64,000 nucleotides of DNA from Halarcobacter ebronensis (GTDB taxonomy: Bacteria; Campylobacterota; Campylobacteria; Campylobacterales; Arcobacteraceae): NCBI RefSeq assembly GCF_013201825.1, contig NZ_CP053836.1:1240001-1304000 (forward strand), read 5' to 3'. Within the stretch, counting starts at the first letter, position 1. Each line of letters begins with the position of its first letter. Below are positions 23,920 through 33,104 of this stretch, in pieces. Both the position numbers and the translations under genes were made by a program. Below the pieces are notes generated by a model that saw nothing but the letters and a program-made list of their open reading frames with translations, was not told where the DNA came from and made no database searches.

Positions 23920-26139
23920 TTGAATCATAAAGTACAAAATCAAACTATAAATTTTATTTGGGGTATTGCAGATGATGTTTTAAGAAATGTTGTCAAAAGA
24001 GGTAAATATAGAGATATTATCTTACCTTTTACGGTTATTAGAAGACTTGATGTCTTACTTGAAAGTACAAAAGATAAGGTTTTAGAAACTTATGAGTTTT
24101 TGGAAAAACAAGAAATAGAAGATAAAACTACTCTTTATCAAGTTACAAAATACCCTTTTTATAATCATTCTAAATTTACTTTATCAACACTATTAAATGA
24201 TCCTGATAATATTGAGTCAAATTTAGAAAACTATCTTGATGGTTTTAGTGACAATGTTCAAGAGATAATCTCAAAATTTAAACTAAGAAATCAACTTGAA
24301 ACAATGGCAGAAGGGAATATAACATATTCACTCATAGAAAAGTTTGTTTCAAAAGATATAAACCTTAGTCCGAATATCTCTTTAAATACAAAAGGGGAAA
24401 AACTTCCAGCTCTTACAAATCTTGGTATGGGATATGTTTTTGAAGAGCTTATAAGAAAGTTCAATGAAGAAAATAACGAAGAAGCGGGAGAACATTTTAC
24501 CCCAAGAGAGATTATAAGTCTTATGACAAATATAGTTTTCCTTCCTATAAAAGACAAACTTAAAAATAATCAACAACTTAGTATCTATGACCCATGTTGT
24601 GGAAGTGGTGGAATGCTTACAGAGTCAGAAAAATTTGCACATGAGTTAAACGATACTTTGAACTTTTCTCTTTATGGACAAGAGAGTGAAGGTGAGACTT
24701 ACGCTATTTGTACAGCAGATATGCTTATCAAAGATAAAAATCCAGAGCATATTTATCATGGTTCAACTCTATCAAGAGATGGTTTCCCTACCAAAAAATT
24801 TGAGTTTATGTTATCAAACCCACCATATGGAAAGAGTTGGAAAAATGACTATGACTATATAGTTGGAGACAAAAAAGAGATACATGACCCAAGATTTTAT
24901 GTGGGTGTTCCAAGAAGCAGTGATGGACAGCTTCTGTTTCTTATGAATATGGTTTCAAAGATGGTAGACTCAACTGAACTTGGAAGTAAAATAGCCTCAG
25001 TTCACAATGGAAGTTCTCTTTTTACAGGAGATGCAGGAAGTGGTGAGAGTGAGATAAGAAAATATATTATTGAAAATGATTTATTAGAAGCTATTATTGG
25101 ACTTCCTAAAAATATGTTTTACAATACGGGTATTAATACATATATTTGGGTACTTACAAATAGAAAAGATAAAAAAAGAAAAGGAAAAGTTCAACTAATA
25201 GACTCTACAGAAATCTACTCAAAGATGAGAAAATCACTTGGAAGTAAATCTTATGAACTAAAAAAAGAGCATATCAAACAAATCACTGATTTATATTTGG
25301 ATTTTGAACCTACACAACAAAGTAAAATCTTTGATAATGAAGATTTTGGATACTACAAAATCACAGTTGAAAGACCTTTGAGATTAAAAGTGCAGTTTAC
25401 TCTTACAGCTATTGAAAGTTTACGATTTGACAGTGCTTTGACTGAACTTATGAAGCTAATTTATGAAAGATATCAAGACAAGGTTTATATTGGTTTAAAA
25501 GATGAGAAAAAAGCTATCGAGAAATATTTTGAAGAGAATGAAATCAAAGTAAAACCAGCAGAACTAAAAAAACTACTTGATATAAAACTTTGGGAAAATC
25601 AAAGATATTTACAAGATATTGCAAATAAGCTTTTTGAAGTATTTAAAGAGGAAATCTTTATGGACTATAATCTTTTTATAAAAGATTTTGATAAAGAGCT
25701 TAAAAAGTTAGATATAAAACTAAGTGCAAATGAAAAGAAAAAGATACTAAATGCAATCTCTTCAAAAGATGAAAATGCAAAAAAAGTTATAAAAAAAGTT
25801 ATAAAAAAAGTACATAAATCAAGTGTAGAAAAAGAGCCAGAACTTTATGGACTATTTGTAGAGGGTAGAAACTTTGTAGAGTATGAGAGTGATAGTGAGC
25901 TAAGAGATTATGAAAATATTCCTTTAAAAGAGGATATTGAAGAGTATTTTAAAAGTGAAGTTCTACCCCATGTAGATGATGCTTGGATAAACAAAGATAA
26001 AACTCTAAAAGGCTATGAAATAAGCTTTACCAAACAGTTTTATAAGTTTACACCTCTAAGAGATGTAGAAAAGATAGAAAAGGATATAAAAAAAGCCTTT
26101 GAAAGTTCAGCACAACTGCTTAAAGAGTTGGGTTTATGA
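23920..26139 (+). CDS. hsdM: Type I restriction-modification system methyltransferase subunit
   Basis: 739 residues. TTG start at 23920 preceded by AAGG (23910-23913); no ATG fits the N-terminus IWGIADDVLRNVVKRGKYRD, which is conserved. The HsdM_N helical domain is followed by the N6-adenine MTase domain: YDPCCGSGGML (SAM motif I) and LSNPPYGKSW (catalytic NPPY, about residues 299-302). A long C-terminal helical region extends past the usual 500-550 residues. It methylates adenine in the host recognition site and forms the M2S1 core with HsdS. The stop overlaps hsdS by 4 bp. Confidence 0.93.
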   Translation: MNHKVQNQTINFIWGIADDVLRNVVKRGKYRDIILPFTVIRRLDVLLESTKDKVLETYEFLEKQEIEDKTTLYQVTKYPFYNHSKFTLSTLLNDPDNIESNLENYLDGFSDNVQEIISKFKLRNQLETMAEGNITYSLIEKFVSKDINLSPNISLNTKGEKLPALTNLGMGYVFEELIRKFNEENNEEAGEHFTPREIISLMTNIVFLPIKDKLKNNQQLSIYDPCCGSGGMLTESEKFAHELNDTLNFSLYGQESEGETYAICTADMLIKDKNPEHIYHGSTLSRDGFPTKKFEFMLSNPPYGKSWKNDYDYIVGDKKEIHDPRFYVGVPRSSDGQLLFLMNMVSKMVDSTELGSKIASVHNGSSLFTGDAGSGESEIRKYIIENDLLEAIIGLPKNMFYNTGINTYIWVLTNRKDKKRKGKVQLIDSTEIYSKMRKSLGSKSYELKKEHIKQITDLYLDFEPTQQSKIFDNEDFGYYKITVERPLRLKVQFTLTAIESLRFDSALTELMKLIYERYQDKVYIGLKDEKKAIEKYFEENEIKVKPAELKKLLDIKLWENQRYLQDIANKLFEVFKEEIFMDYNLFIKDFDKELKKLDIKLSANEKKKILNAISSKDENAKKVIKKVIKKVHKSSVEKEPELYGLFVEGRNFVEYESDSELRDYENIPLKEDIEEYFKSEVLPHVDDAWINKDKTLKGYEISFTKQFYKFTPLRDVEKIEKDIKKAFESSAQLLKELGL

Positions 26140-27446
26140 TAAAGTATGATTCATATAAATCAAGTGGCATAGAGTGGCTTGGCGAGATACCTAGTCATTG
26201 GGAAAATAAGAAAATAAAATATATATTTAAAATAAAAAAACAAATTGCAGGTACTGTAGGATTTGATGTCTTATCTATAACGCAACAAGGTATTAAAATT
26301 AAAGATATAGAAAGTGGTGGAGGACAACTTTCTATGGATTACTCTAAATATCAGTTAGTAAAAAAAGGCGATTTTGCAATGAATCACATGGACTTATTAA
26401 CAGGTTATGTTGATATTTCAAAATATGATGGAGTAACAAGTCCTGATTATAGAGTTTTTTATTTAACTGAAAAAGAAAGTGCTCCAAAATATTTTTTATA
26501 TTTAATGCAAATGGGATATCAAAATAAAATATTTTATGCTCAAGGACAAGGAAGTTCCCAACTTGGAAGATGGAGATTTGCTTCTGAAGAATTTAATAAC
26601 TTTTTTTTACCTTTACCTCCAAAAAACGAGCAAGAGGCTATTGCCAATTTTTTAGATGAAAAACTAGAGCAGGTAGATAATTATATCTTTAAACAAAAAG
26701 AGTTAATAGAGCTTTTAAAAGAGAAAAAAAACTCACTTATAAACCAAGCAGTTACAAAAGGCTTAGACCCAAAGGTAGAGTATAAAGAGAGTGGTATAGA
26801 GTGGCTTGGAAAAATACCAAAACATTGGGAAGTAATAAAAATAAAAAGATTAATAACATATACTGTTGGTGGTATTTGGGGAAATGAAAAAAAGTTAAAC
26901 TCATCTGATATTATATGTGTAAGAGTAGCAGATATGGATTATAATAATTTTAATTTTTCTGATAAAAATCTAACTATTAGAAATATTCTACATAATGAAC
27001 GTAATAATAGAGTTTTGAAAAAAGGAGACTTGATAATAGAAAAATCTGGAGGTGGTGAAAAAACTCCAGTTGGTAGAGTAGTTAAATTTAATTTAGACTA
27101 TGATGCAGTATGTTCAAATTTTATGAATAAAATTAAAATAATTGATAAAAAAATAATATCTAATTTTCTAGTTTTAATGTTTCATATTTTATATATCAAT
27201 AAAATAGTAATTTATAGTATTAAACAAACAACAGGTATACAAAATTTGGATATAAATAGTTATTTATCTAATTTGATTCCAATTCCTCCAAAACAAGAAC
27301 AACAACAAATAGTAGAATACATAGAAAAAGAGAGTTCAAAAATAGATAAAGTGATAAGCACAAAAGAGGATGAGATAAAATTACTAGATGAGTATAAACA
27401 AAGTCTTATAAGCAGTGCAGTTACTGGGAAAATAAAGGTATCTTAA
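26136..27446 (+). CDS. hsdS: Type I restriction-modification specificity subunit
   Basis: 436 residues with two target-recognition domains, each opening with the same motif: YKSSGIEWLGEIPSHWE at the N-terminus and YKESGIEWLGKIPKHWE near residue 217. Each is followed by a variable TRD and then a conserved coiled-coil spacer (PPKNEQEAIANFLDEK and PPKQEQQQIVEYIEKE). This is a full-length bipartite specificity subunit; the target sequence is presumably bipartite but not predictable here. It overlaps hsdM by 4 bp (ATGA), and rhuM begins on the base after its stop. Confidence 0.93.
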   Translation: MIKYDSYKSSGIEWLGEIPSHWENKKIKYIFKIKKQIAGTVGFDVLSITQQGIKIKDIESGGGQLSMDYSKYQLVKKGDFAMNHMDLLTGYVDISKYDGVTSPDYRVFYLTEKESAPKYFLYLMQMGYQNKIFYAQGQGSSQLGRWRFASEEFNNFFLPLPPKNEQEAIANFLDEKLEQVDNYIFKQKELIELLKEKKNSLINQAVTKGLDPKVEYKESGIEWLGKIPKHWEVIKIKRLITYTVGGIWGNEKKLNSSDIICVRVADMDYNNFNFSDKNLTIRNILHNERNNRVLKKGDLIIEKSGGGEKTPVGRVVKFNLDYDAVCSNFMNKIKIIDKKIISNFLVLMFHILYINKIVIYSIKQTTGIQNLDINSYLSNLIPIPPKQEQQQIVEYIEKESSKIDKVISTKEDEIKLLDEYKQSLISSAVTGKIKVS

Positions 27447-28430
27447 ATGGAAAATCAAAACATCTTAATCTACAAAAACCAAAATGGAAATATCAAAGTT
27501 GATGTAAGATTTGAAGATGAATCTATATGGCTAAGTCAATCCCAAATATGTGAGCTGTATGGCAAGGCTAAATCAACCATAAGTGAGCATATAAAAGCTA
27601 TTTTTGAAGATGAAGAGTTAGATAGAAATTCAGTTGTTCGGAATTTCCGAACAACTGCAAATGATGGTAAAAACTACAGTGTTGAGTATTATAACTTGGA
27701 TGTTATTATAGCTTTAGGTTTTAAAGTTCGTTCAAACACTGGTACAAAGTTTAGAATCTGGGCAAATCAAAAGCTAAAAGAGTACATCACAAAAGGTTTT
27801 GTTCTAGATGATGATAGATTTAAAAATGGCAATCAAATGTCATATTTTGATGAGCTTCAAAATCGTCTTAGAGAGATACGACTTAGTGAGAAGTTTTTTT
27901 ATCAAAAAATCAAAGATATCTATATGACAAGTATAGATTATAATCCAAAAGATGAAAAAACAGTAGAGTTTTTCAAAATAGTTCAAAACAAACTTTTATG
28001 GGCAGTATCTTCTCAAACAGCAGCCGAACTTGTACACAATCGTGTAGATATAACAAAACCACTTTTAGGTATGAGCTCATATGATGGTGAAAATAAAAAT
28101 ATCACAAAAAAAGATGTAAGTGTTGCAAAAAACTATTTAAATGAAGAGGAGATAAAACTTCTAGGACTTTTGGTAGAACAATACTTAGCTTTTGCAGAAA
28201 CGATGGCAAATCAGCAAACACCTATGTATATGAAAGATTGGATTGAAAGACTTGATTTGATTTTATCTATGAATGGAAGAGAACTTTTGAAAAATGCTGG
28301 TAAAATATCTCATCATATAGCAAAAGAAAAAAGTGAATTAGAGTATAAAAAATATAAAGAAAACAAAAAACAAGTAGAAAAAGTACAAAGTCTAAAAGAG
28401 TTAGAAGAGGATATAAAAAAACTAAAATAG
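27447..28430 (+). CDS. rhuM: RhuM-family protein
   Basis: 327 residues. The N-terminus IYKNQNGNIKVDVRFEDESIWLSQSQICELYGKAKSTISEHIKAIFEDEELD, with VVRNFRTTANDGK and YNLDVIIALGFKVRS, is the signature of RhuM (virulence-associated) proteins. A C-terminal coiled coil follows (residues 295-327). RhuM genes are repeatedly found inside type I RM operons, as here between hsdS and hsdR; their role is unknown, possibly a regulator or addiction-type accessory. A perfect 27-bp palindrome lies inside the gene at 27631-27657. Confidence 0.9.
   Translation: MENQNILIYKNQNGNIKVDVRFEDESIWLSQSQICELYGKAKSTISEHIKAIFEDEELDRNSVVRNFRTTANDGKNYSVEYYNLDVIIALGFKVRSNTGTKFRIWANQKLKEYITKGFVLDDDRFKNGNQMSYFDELQNRLREIRLSEKFFYQKIKDIYMTSIDYNPKDEKTVEFFKIVQNKLLWAVSSQTAAELVHNRVDITKPLLGMSSYDGENKNITKKDVSVAKNYLNEEEIKLLGLLVEQYLAFAETMANQQTPMYMKDWIERLDLILSMNGRELLKNAGKISHHIAKEKSELEYKKYKENKKQVEKVQSLKELEEDIKKLK
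27631..27657. repeat. Perfect 27-bp palindrome inside rhuM
   Basis: Arms of 13 bp (CAGTTGTTCGGAA / TTCCGAACAACTG) around a single T. It encodes the conserved VVRNFRTT segment, so the symmetry could be a by-product of protein conservation or a real protein-binding or RNA hairpin site. Confidence 0.6.
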
Positions 28431-28440
28431 AGGATATTTT

Positions 28441-31400
28441 ATGGCAAGTTTAGAAACAGTTGATACAAGTGAAAGAGGATTTCAAAAACTTATTTTAAAA
28501 GAGCTTACCCAAAGTCAAGACTATGAACTCTCATTTAGTAGTGATTTTGATAAAAGTTTATGTATAAATCAAGAGCATCTTTTTAGGTTTTTAAAACAAA
28601 CCCAAGAAGATATATATGAGATGATACTCTCAAAAGGCAAACAAGCTTTTTTAAATAGAGTTGATAAAAAAATCCAAAAAGAAGGTATCGTAAACACTTT
28701 AAAAAAAGGTGTAAAATACTTTGATAAAACTGTAAAACTCTTCTATTCAAAACCTGTTAGTAAACTAAATGAAAAAGACAATAAAAACTATGATGAAAAT
28801 ATCTTTAGTGTATGTGAAGAGTTGATTTATACTACTGAACATAAAAACAGAATTGATTTAGTGATTTTTCTAAATGGTTTTCCTATTATAACCTTTGAAC
28901 TTAAAAACGCTTTTACAAAACAAGCTGTGAAAGATGCCATAAGACAATATCAAAACGATAGAGACCCAAAAGATAAGATTTTTAATTTTAAGAGATGTTT
29001 TTTACATCTTGCTATGGATACAGATAGTGTTTATATGTGTACTAAACTCTCTGGTAGAAAAACATTTTTCTTACCCTTTAATAAAGGGCTTAATGATGGA
29101 AAACCATTTGAACCTTTTGGAGCAGGAAATCCTGAAAGTGAAGATGGGATTAAAACAAGTTATATTTACAATGAAATCTTACAAAAAAATAGTTTATCAA
29201 ATATTGTAGATAAGTTTGTAAAACTAATCGATGAAGAGGATGAAGATACAAAAAAAGTAACTCAAAAACTAATCTTCCCAAGATACCACCAACTAATGGC
29301 AGTAAGAAATCTTTTAAAAGATGTAAAAGATAACGGAATAGGAAAAAGATATCTTATCCAACACAGTGCAGGAAGTGGAAAAAGTAACTCTATATCTTGG
29401 TTGGCTCATCAGTTAGTAGCACTTCATAATAGTGAAGATGAAAATATTTTTAATAGTATTATCATAGTTACTGATAGAACAGTTTTAGATAAACAACTAA
29501 GAAACAATGTCATAAGCTTCGCAGAAAATCCAAAAGTAGTAGGTGCTATTATGGAAAATGGTGGAGATAGTAAAACAAATCAACTTCAAACAGCTTTGGC
29601 AAATAAGAAGAAAATAATTATCTCTACTATACAAACTTTTCCATATGTATTAAAACAAATGGATAGTATAACAGATGGAAAATTTGCAATTATTATAGAT
29701 GAAGCACACTCTTCACAAAGTGGAGAGACTAGCAAAAGTTTAAATGCAGTGTTATCAGATGTAAACTTAGAAGAGATAAAAGATGAGTTTGGAGAGATAG
29801 ACAATGAAAAGTTAATCTCTGCACTTATTCAAAATAGAAAAATGCTTTCAAACGCTTCATATTTTGCTTTTACTGCAACACCAAAAAATAAAACATTGGA
29901 AATATTTGGTGAGAAAAAAGAGGATGGAGGCTTTTATGCTTTTCATACATACTCTATGAAACAAGCCATACAAGAAGAGTTTATTTTAGATGTATTAGGA
30001 AACTATACAACATACCAAAGCTTTTATAAGCTTGTAAAAGCAGTACAAAACAACCCAACATTTAATACCAAAGAGGCACAAAAAAAACTACGAAGTTATG
30101 TAGAAGCACATGAATACTCTATCAAACAAAAAGCTAGAATTATGATTGACCATTTTTTAAGTGAAGTAAGAACTTTAATAAATGGAAAAGCAAAAGCAAT
30201 GGTAGTAACAAAAAGCATAGAATCTGCTATAAAATACAAACAAGCTTTTGATGAGTATTTAATTGAGTTAAAAATGCCTTGTAAAGCAATAGTTGCATTC
30301 TCAGGAAAGAAAACATATAAAGGTATAGATTACACAGAAAACTCGATGAACAGTTTTGAAGATGGTAATAACAATATCCCAAAACAGTTTAAGAAAAATG
30401 AGTTTAGATTTTTGATTGTTGCAAATAAATATCAAACAGGCTTTGATGAACCACTTTTACATACAATGTATGTGGATAAAAAACTAGATGGAGTACAAGC
30501 TATACAAACTCTATCAAGACTAAATAGAGCTAAAAAACCATATAAGAAAGATACTTTTGTATTGGACTTCTTTAATAAAACAGAAGATATAAAAGAGGCT
30601 TTTAAAAACTATTATTCAACCACAGTATTAAGTGAAGAAACAGATGTAAATAAACTAAATGATTTGCAAGATGATTTAGAAAATACACATGTTTATGAAG
30701 AACAAGATTTAGATGAATTATTTAGTGTCTATTATGGAAAAGAACAAGATAGAGGTGCTTTAGAAAAGATAATCAATAAATCAGTTACTTATTTTGATGA
30801 TGAGTTATCACTAAAAGAAAAAGTTGAATTTAAAAGCAATGCTAAATCATTTTTAAGAACTTATAGTTATCTATCTAAAGTTATAGATTTTGAAAACCAA
30901 ACTTGGGAAAAGATGTGGTTATATCTCAAACTATTGGTTACAAAGTTAAAAATAGATGATGATAAAGAAGAAGATGAGAATATTCTAGAAGCTATTGATA
31001 TGGATAGTTATAAGCTAATTGATGAAGGAACAAAAAAAATAGCTTTAGATGATAGCATAGGAGTTATAGAACCAGTTCCTGTAAGTATTGGTGGTGGATT
31101 AAATGAAGAAGAATTAGATACATTAGACAATATTCTAAAAGCCTTTAATGATAGGTTTGGGAATATCCCTTGGGATAATCCTGACAAGGTACAAGAAGTA
31201 TTAGTAAAAGAGATACCAAATGAACTAAGAAATAATACTGCAGTAATTGAAACAATTGCAAATAGTTCAAGGGATAATGCAAAAGATGCAAGTGATAAAA
31301 AAGTAAAAGAGATAATGCAAACTTTTATACGAGCAAATACAGAGATATTTAAAATATACATGAACAATGAAGGTAGTTTTCAAAATAGATATAATGAATA

Positions 31401-31500
31401 TATATTTGATATTTTGCTAGAAGAAGCTAAAAGATATGCAAATAATAAAAAATATAATTATAACCAATTAGTAGCCCAACCTAAACCAGAGTATAATTAA
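28441..31500 (+). CDS. hsdR: Type I restriction endonuclease subunit R
   Basis: 1019 residues. The N-terminal PD-(D/E)xK nuclease domain is seen in RIDLVIFLNGFPIITFELKN (about residue 140-160). The SF2 translocase follows: Walker A HSAGSGKSNSISW (about residue 304), DEAH box IIIDEAHSSQSG (about residue 420), and motif VI QTLSRLNRAKKP. It cuts unmethylated DNA after ATP-driven translocation with the HsdM2HsdS complex. It lies 10 bp after rhuM. The lineage matches the HsdR group typical of RhuM-containing operons. Confidence 0.93.
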   Translation: MASLETVDTSERGFQKLILKELTQSQDYELSFSSDFDKSLCINQEHLFRFLKQTQEDIYEMILSKGKQAFLNRVDKKIQKEGIVNTLKKGVKYFDKTVKLFYSKPVSKLNEKDNKNYDENIFSVCEELIYTTEHKNRIDLVIFLNGFPIITFELKNAFTKQAVKDAIRQYQNDRDPKDKIFNFKRCFLHLAMDTDSVYMCTKLSGRKTFFLPFNKGLNDGKPFEPFGAGNPESEDGIKTSYIYNEILQKNSLSNIVDKFVKLIDEEDEDTKKVTQKLIFPRYHQLMAVRNLLKDVKDNGIGKRYLIQHSAGSGKSNSISWLAHQLVALHNSEDENIFNSIIIVTDRTVLDKQLRNNVISFAENPKVVGAIMENGGDSKTNQLQTALANKKKIIISTIQTFPYVLKQMDSITDGKFAIIIDEAHSSQSGETSKSLNAVLSDVNLEEIKDEFGEIDNEKLISALIQNRKMLSNASYFAFTATPKNKTLEIFGEKKEDGGFYAFHTYSMKQAIQEEFILDVLGNYTTYQSFYKLVKAVQNNPTFNTKEAQKKLRSYVEAHEYSIKQKARIMIDHFLSEVRTLINGKAKAMVVTKSIESAIKYKQAFDEYLIELKMPCKAIVAFSGKKTYKGIDYTENSMNSFEDGNNNIPKQFKKNEFRFLIVANKYQTGFDEPLLHTMYVDKKLDGVQAIQTLSRLNRAKKPYKKDTFVLDFFNKTEDIKEAFKNYYSTTVLSEETDVNKLNDLQDDLENTHVYEEQDLDELFSVYYGKEQDRGALEKIINKSVTYFDDELSLKEKVEFKSNAKSFLRTYSYLSKVIDFENQTWEKMWLYLKLLVTKLKIDDDKEEDENILEAIDMDSYKLIDEGTKKIALDDSIGVIEPVPVSIGGGLNEEELDTLDNILKAFNDRFGNIPWDNPDKVQEVLVKEIPNELRNNTAVIETIANSSRDNAKDASDKKVKEIMQTFIRANTEIFKIYMNNEGSFQNRYNEYIFDILLEEAKRYANNKKYNYNQLVAQPKPEYN

Positions 31501-31532
31501 AAGTTTTGTTATAATATATTTCAAGGAAAAAT

Positions 31533-31685
31533 ATGACAAAAAAAGTATTAGACAAACAAAATATAAAAAAGATAGTAGATACTACCCAACATATTGAAGG
31601 ATATTCTGAAGCTTCAAAAAAAGTAAAAGATGAAGCTAAAATTGTGAGAAAAAAGTATGGCATCAAAGTATCAGCTAAAAGATAA
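31533..31685 (+). CDS. Fic antitoxin (FicA/VbhA-type), class I
   Basis: 50 residues, too short for most gene callers, starting ATG at 31533 with AAGGA 6 bp upstream. It carries the Fic-inhibitory alpha-inh motif [ST]-x-x-x-E-[GN] as T18-Q-H-I-E22-G23, followed by a charged helix and a KYGIKVSAKR tail. It overlaps the Fic start by 29 bp in another frame, the standard order and coupling of class I Fic toxin/antitoxin modules. Glu22 would clash with ATP gamma-phosphate in the Fic active site and block AMPylation. Confidence 0.75.
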   Translation: MTKKVLDKQNIKKIVDTTQHIEGYSEASKKVKDEAKIVRKKYGIKVSAKR

Positions 31686-32277
31686 CTCTTTTTACTATGA
31701 AGGTACTGATATACCTAAAAACAAGTTTGATATTAGAAATAGTGAACTTATCCATGAAATAGAAAAAGAGCTTATAGAAGATGCTTATAATATTTTTTAT
31801 GAAGAATTAACAGAAAAAACACTTTTTGATGAAAACTATTTTATATCTTTACATAAAAGAACTTTTGAATCCTTATATGAGTGGGCAGGGGCTTATAGAG
31901 ATTTTAATATGGCAAAAGGTGAAAGTAGATTTTGTCAAGGCTCTTTTGTAGAAAGTTCATCAAAAAAGATATTTGAAGAACTTAAAAATGATAACTACTT
32001 AAAAGATTATGAAAATAAATCCAAACAAGAGTTTGCTAAAAAAATAGCTTATTATAAGTGTGAAATAAATGCATTACACCCATTTTATGAACTAAATGGA
32101 AGAATTACAAGAATGTTTTTTGATATGATTGTTGCATACAATGGATATAGATTTATAGATTATTCGACCGTAACACCAAAACAATATATTGATTGTGCTA
32201 TTGAGTGTGTTCAATATGCAGATGAATCTGGATTTGAAAAAATAATTTTTAATGGGTTAAATAAACTTAATTTGTAA
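31657..32277 (+). CDS. Fic-family toxin (AMPylation domain protein)
   Basis: 206 residues. The Fic motif is HPFYELNGRITR (His141 to Arg152), keeping the catalytic His, the acidic Glu, Asn, Gly and both Arg of HxFx(D/E)xN(G/K)RxxR; one Gly is replaced by Leu. The flap and core helices show LYEWAGAYRDFNMAKGESRFCQG. Fic enzymes transfer AMP to Ser, Thr or Tyr of target proteins. It is probably held inactive by the 50-residue protein encoded at 31533-31685. It lies between the RM genes and the HigB/HigA pair. Confidence 0.85.
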   Translation: MASKYQLKDNSFYYEGTDIPKNKFDIRNSELIHEIEKELIEDAYNIFYEELTEKTLFDENYFISLHKRTFESLYEWAGAYRDFNMAKGESRFCQGSFVESSSKKIFEELKNDNYLKDYENKSKQEFAKKIAYYKCEINALHPFYELNGRITRMFFDMIVAYNGYRFIDYSTVTPKQYIDCAIECVQYADESGFEKIIFNGLNKLNL

Positions 32278-32392
32278 TCCAAAATAGTCAACCAAAACAA
32301 AAATATAATTAAAAATATTACATTTTGATATATATTTTTATAAAAAGTTGAGAATAGGTTAATATCTTTTAAAATTTTAAAAGATAGACTTA

Positions 32393-32421
32393 TTGACAAA
32401 GTGTATCTTATAGGATACAAT
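32393..32421 (+). promoter_or_regulatory. Promoter with palindromic operator at higBA
   Basis: TTGACA (32393-32398), a 17-bp spacer and TACAAT (32416-32421) form a near-consensus promoter. TGTATC (32402-32407) / GATACA (32414-32419) is an inverted repeat across the -10, a likely site for HigA autorepression. The -10 ends one base before the toxin ATG, so this promoter would start transcription inside the toxin codons. Confidence 0.6.
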
Positions 32422-32422
32422 C

Positions 32423-32719
32423 ATGACATATAAGATTAGAGAGACTGAGTATTTTAGTAAATGGTTGTATAAACTAAAAGATATTAAAGCAAAAGTAGCT
32501 ATTCTTCGTAGAATTGAAAGAATGAAGAATGGAAACTTTGGTGACCACAAAAGTTTATGTGATGAGCTTTCGGAGCTTAGATTTACACTTGGTGCAGGAT
32601 ATAGAGTATATTATACAATTAGAGATAAAGAGATAATTATACTTCTACTTGGTGGAGATAAGTCAACTCAAGCTAAAGATATAGAAAAAGCAATAAAAGT
32701 GCTAAAGGAGTTAAAATGA
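32423..32719 (+). CDS. higB: HigB/RelE-superfamily addiction-module toxin
   Basis: 98 residues of the killer-protein type (Gp49-like). YKIRETEYFSKWLYKLKDIKAKVAILRRIERMKNGNFGD, SELRFTLGAGYRVYYTIRD and IILLLGGDKSTQAKDIEKA follow the family block by block, including the R-x-x-x-G-x-G-x-R-x-Y-Y core. It cleaves mRNA on the ribosome in characterised members. Toxin-first order with an HTH antitoxin in a 4-bp overlap matches HigBA. The transcription start may lie inside the gene; see the promoter entry. Confidence 0.85.
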   Translation: MTYKIRETEYFSKWLYKLKDIKAKVAILRRIERMKNGNFGDHKSLCDELSELRFTLGAGYRVYYTIRDKEIIILLLGGDKSTQAKDIEKAIKVLKELK

Positions 32720-32988
32720 TAAAAGATTTTGATATCTCTAACTATTTGGATTCAAAAGAGATTATTGCAGAGTATTTATCACAAGTTTTACAAGATGGTG
32801 ATATGGATGAACTTCTAAATGCCATAGGATATATTGCAAAAGCAAAAGGAATGACTGAAATATCAAAAGATACAGGACTGGGTAGGGAGAGTCTATATAA
32901 AACATTTGCAAAGGGTTCAAAGCCAAAATTTGAAACAGTACTAAAGGTTCTAAACTCTTTAGGAATAAAACTCCAAGCCGTGGCTTAA
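32716..32988 (+). CDS. higA: HigA-type HTH antitoxin
   Basis: 90 residues. The middle has a DNA-binding helix pattern (YIAKAKGMTEISKDTGLGRESLYKTFAKGSKPKFETVLKVLNSLG), the hallmark of the probable addiction-module antidote family. The ATG overlaps the toxin stop by 4 bp. It neutralises HigB and probably represses via the TGTATC/GATACA operator at 32402-32419. Confidence 0.85.
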   Translation: MIKDFDISNYLDSKEIIAEYLSQVLQDGDMDELLNAIGYIAKAKGMTEISKDTGLGRESLYKTFAKGSKPKFETVLKVLNSLGIKLQAVA

Positions 32989-33104
32989 ACCACACTAATT
33001 TACTCAACTTTTATCTTTGATTTAGGTCATTTAACTTTAATAAAAATCTGCTATTATTATACATATAGATATGAAAAAATATTACTAATTTACTAAGGAT
33101 TATT

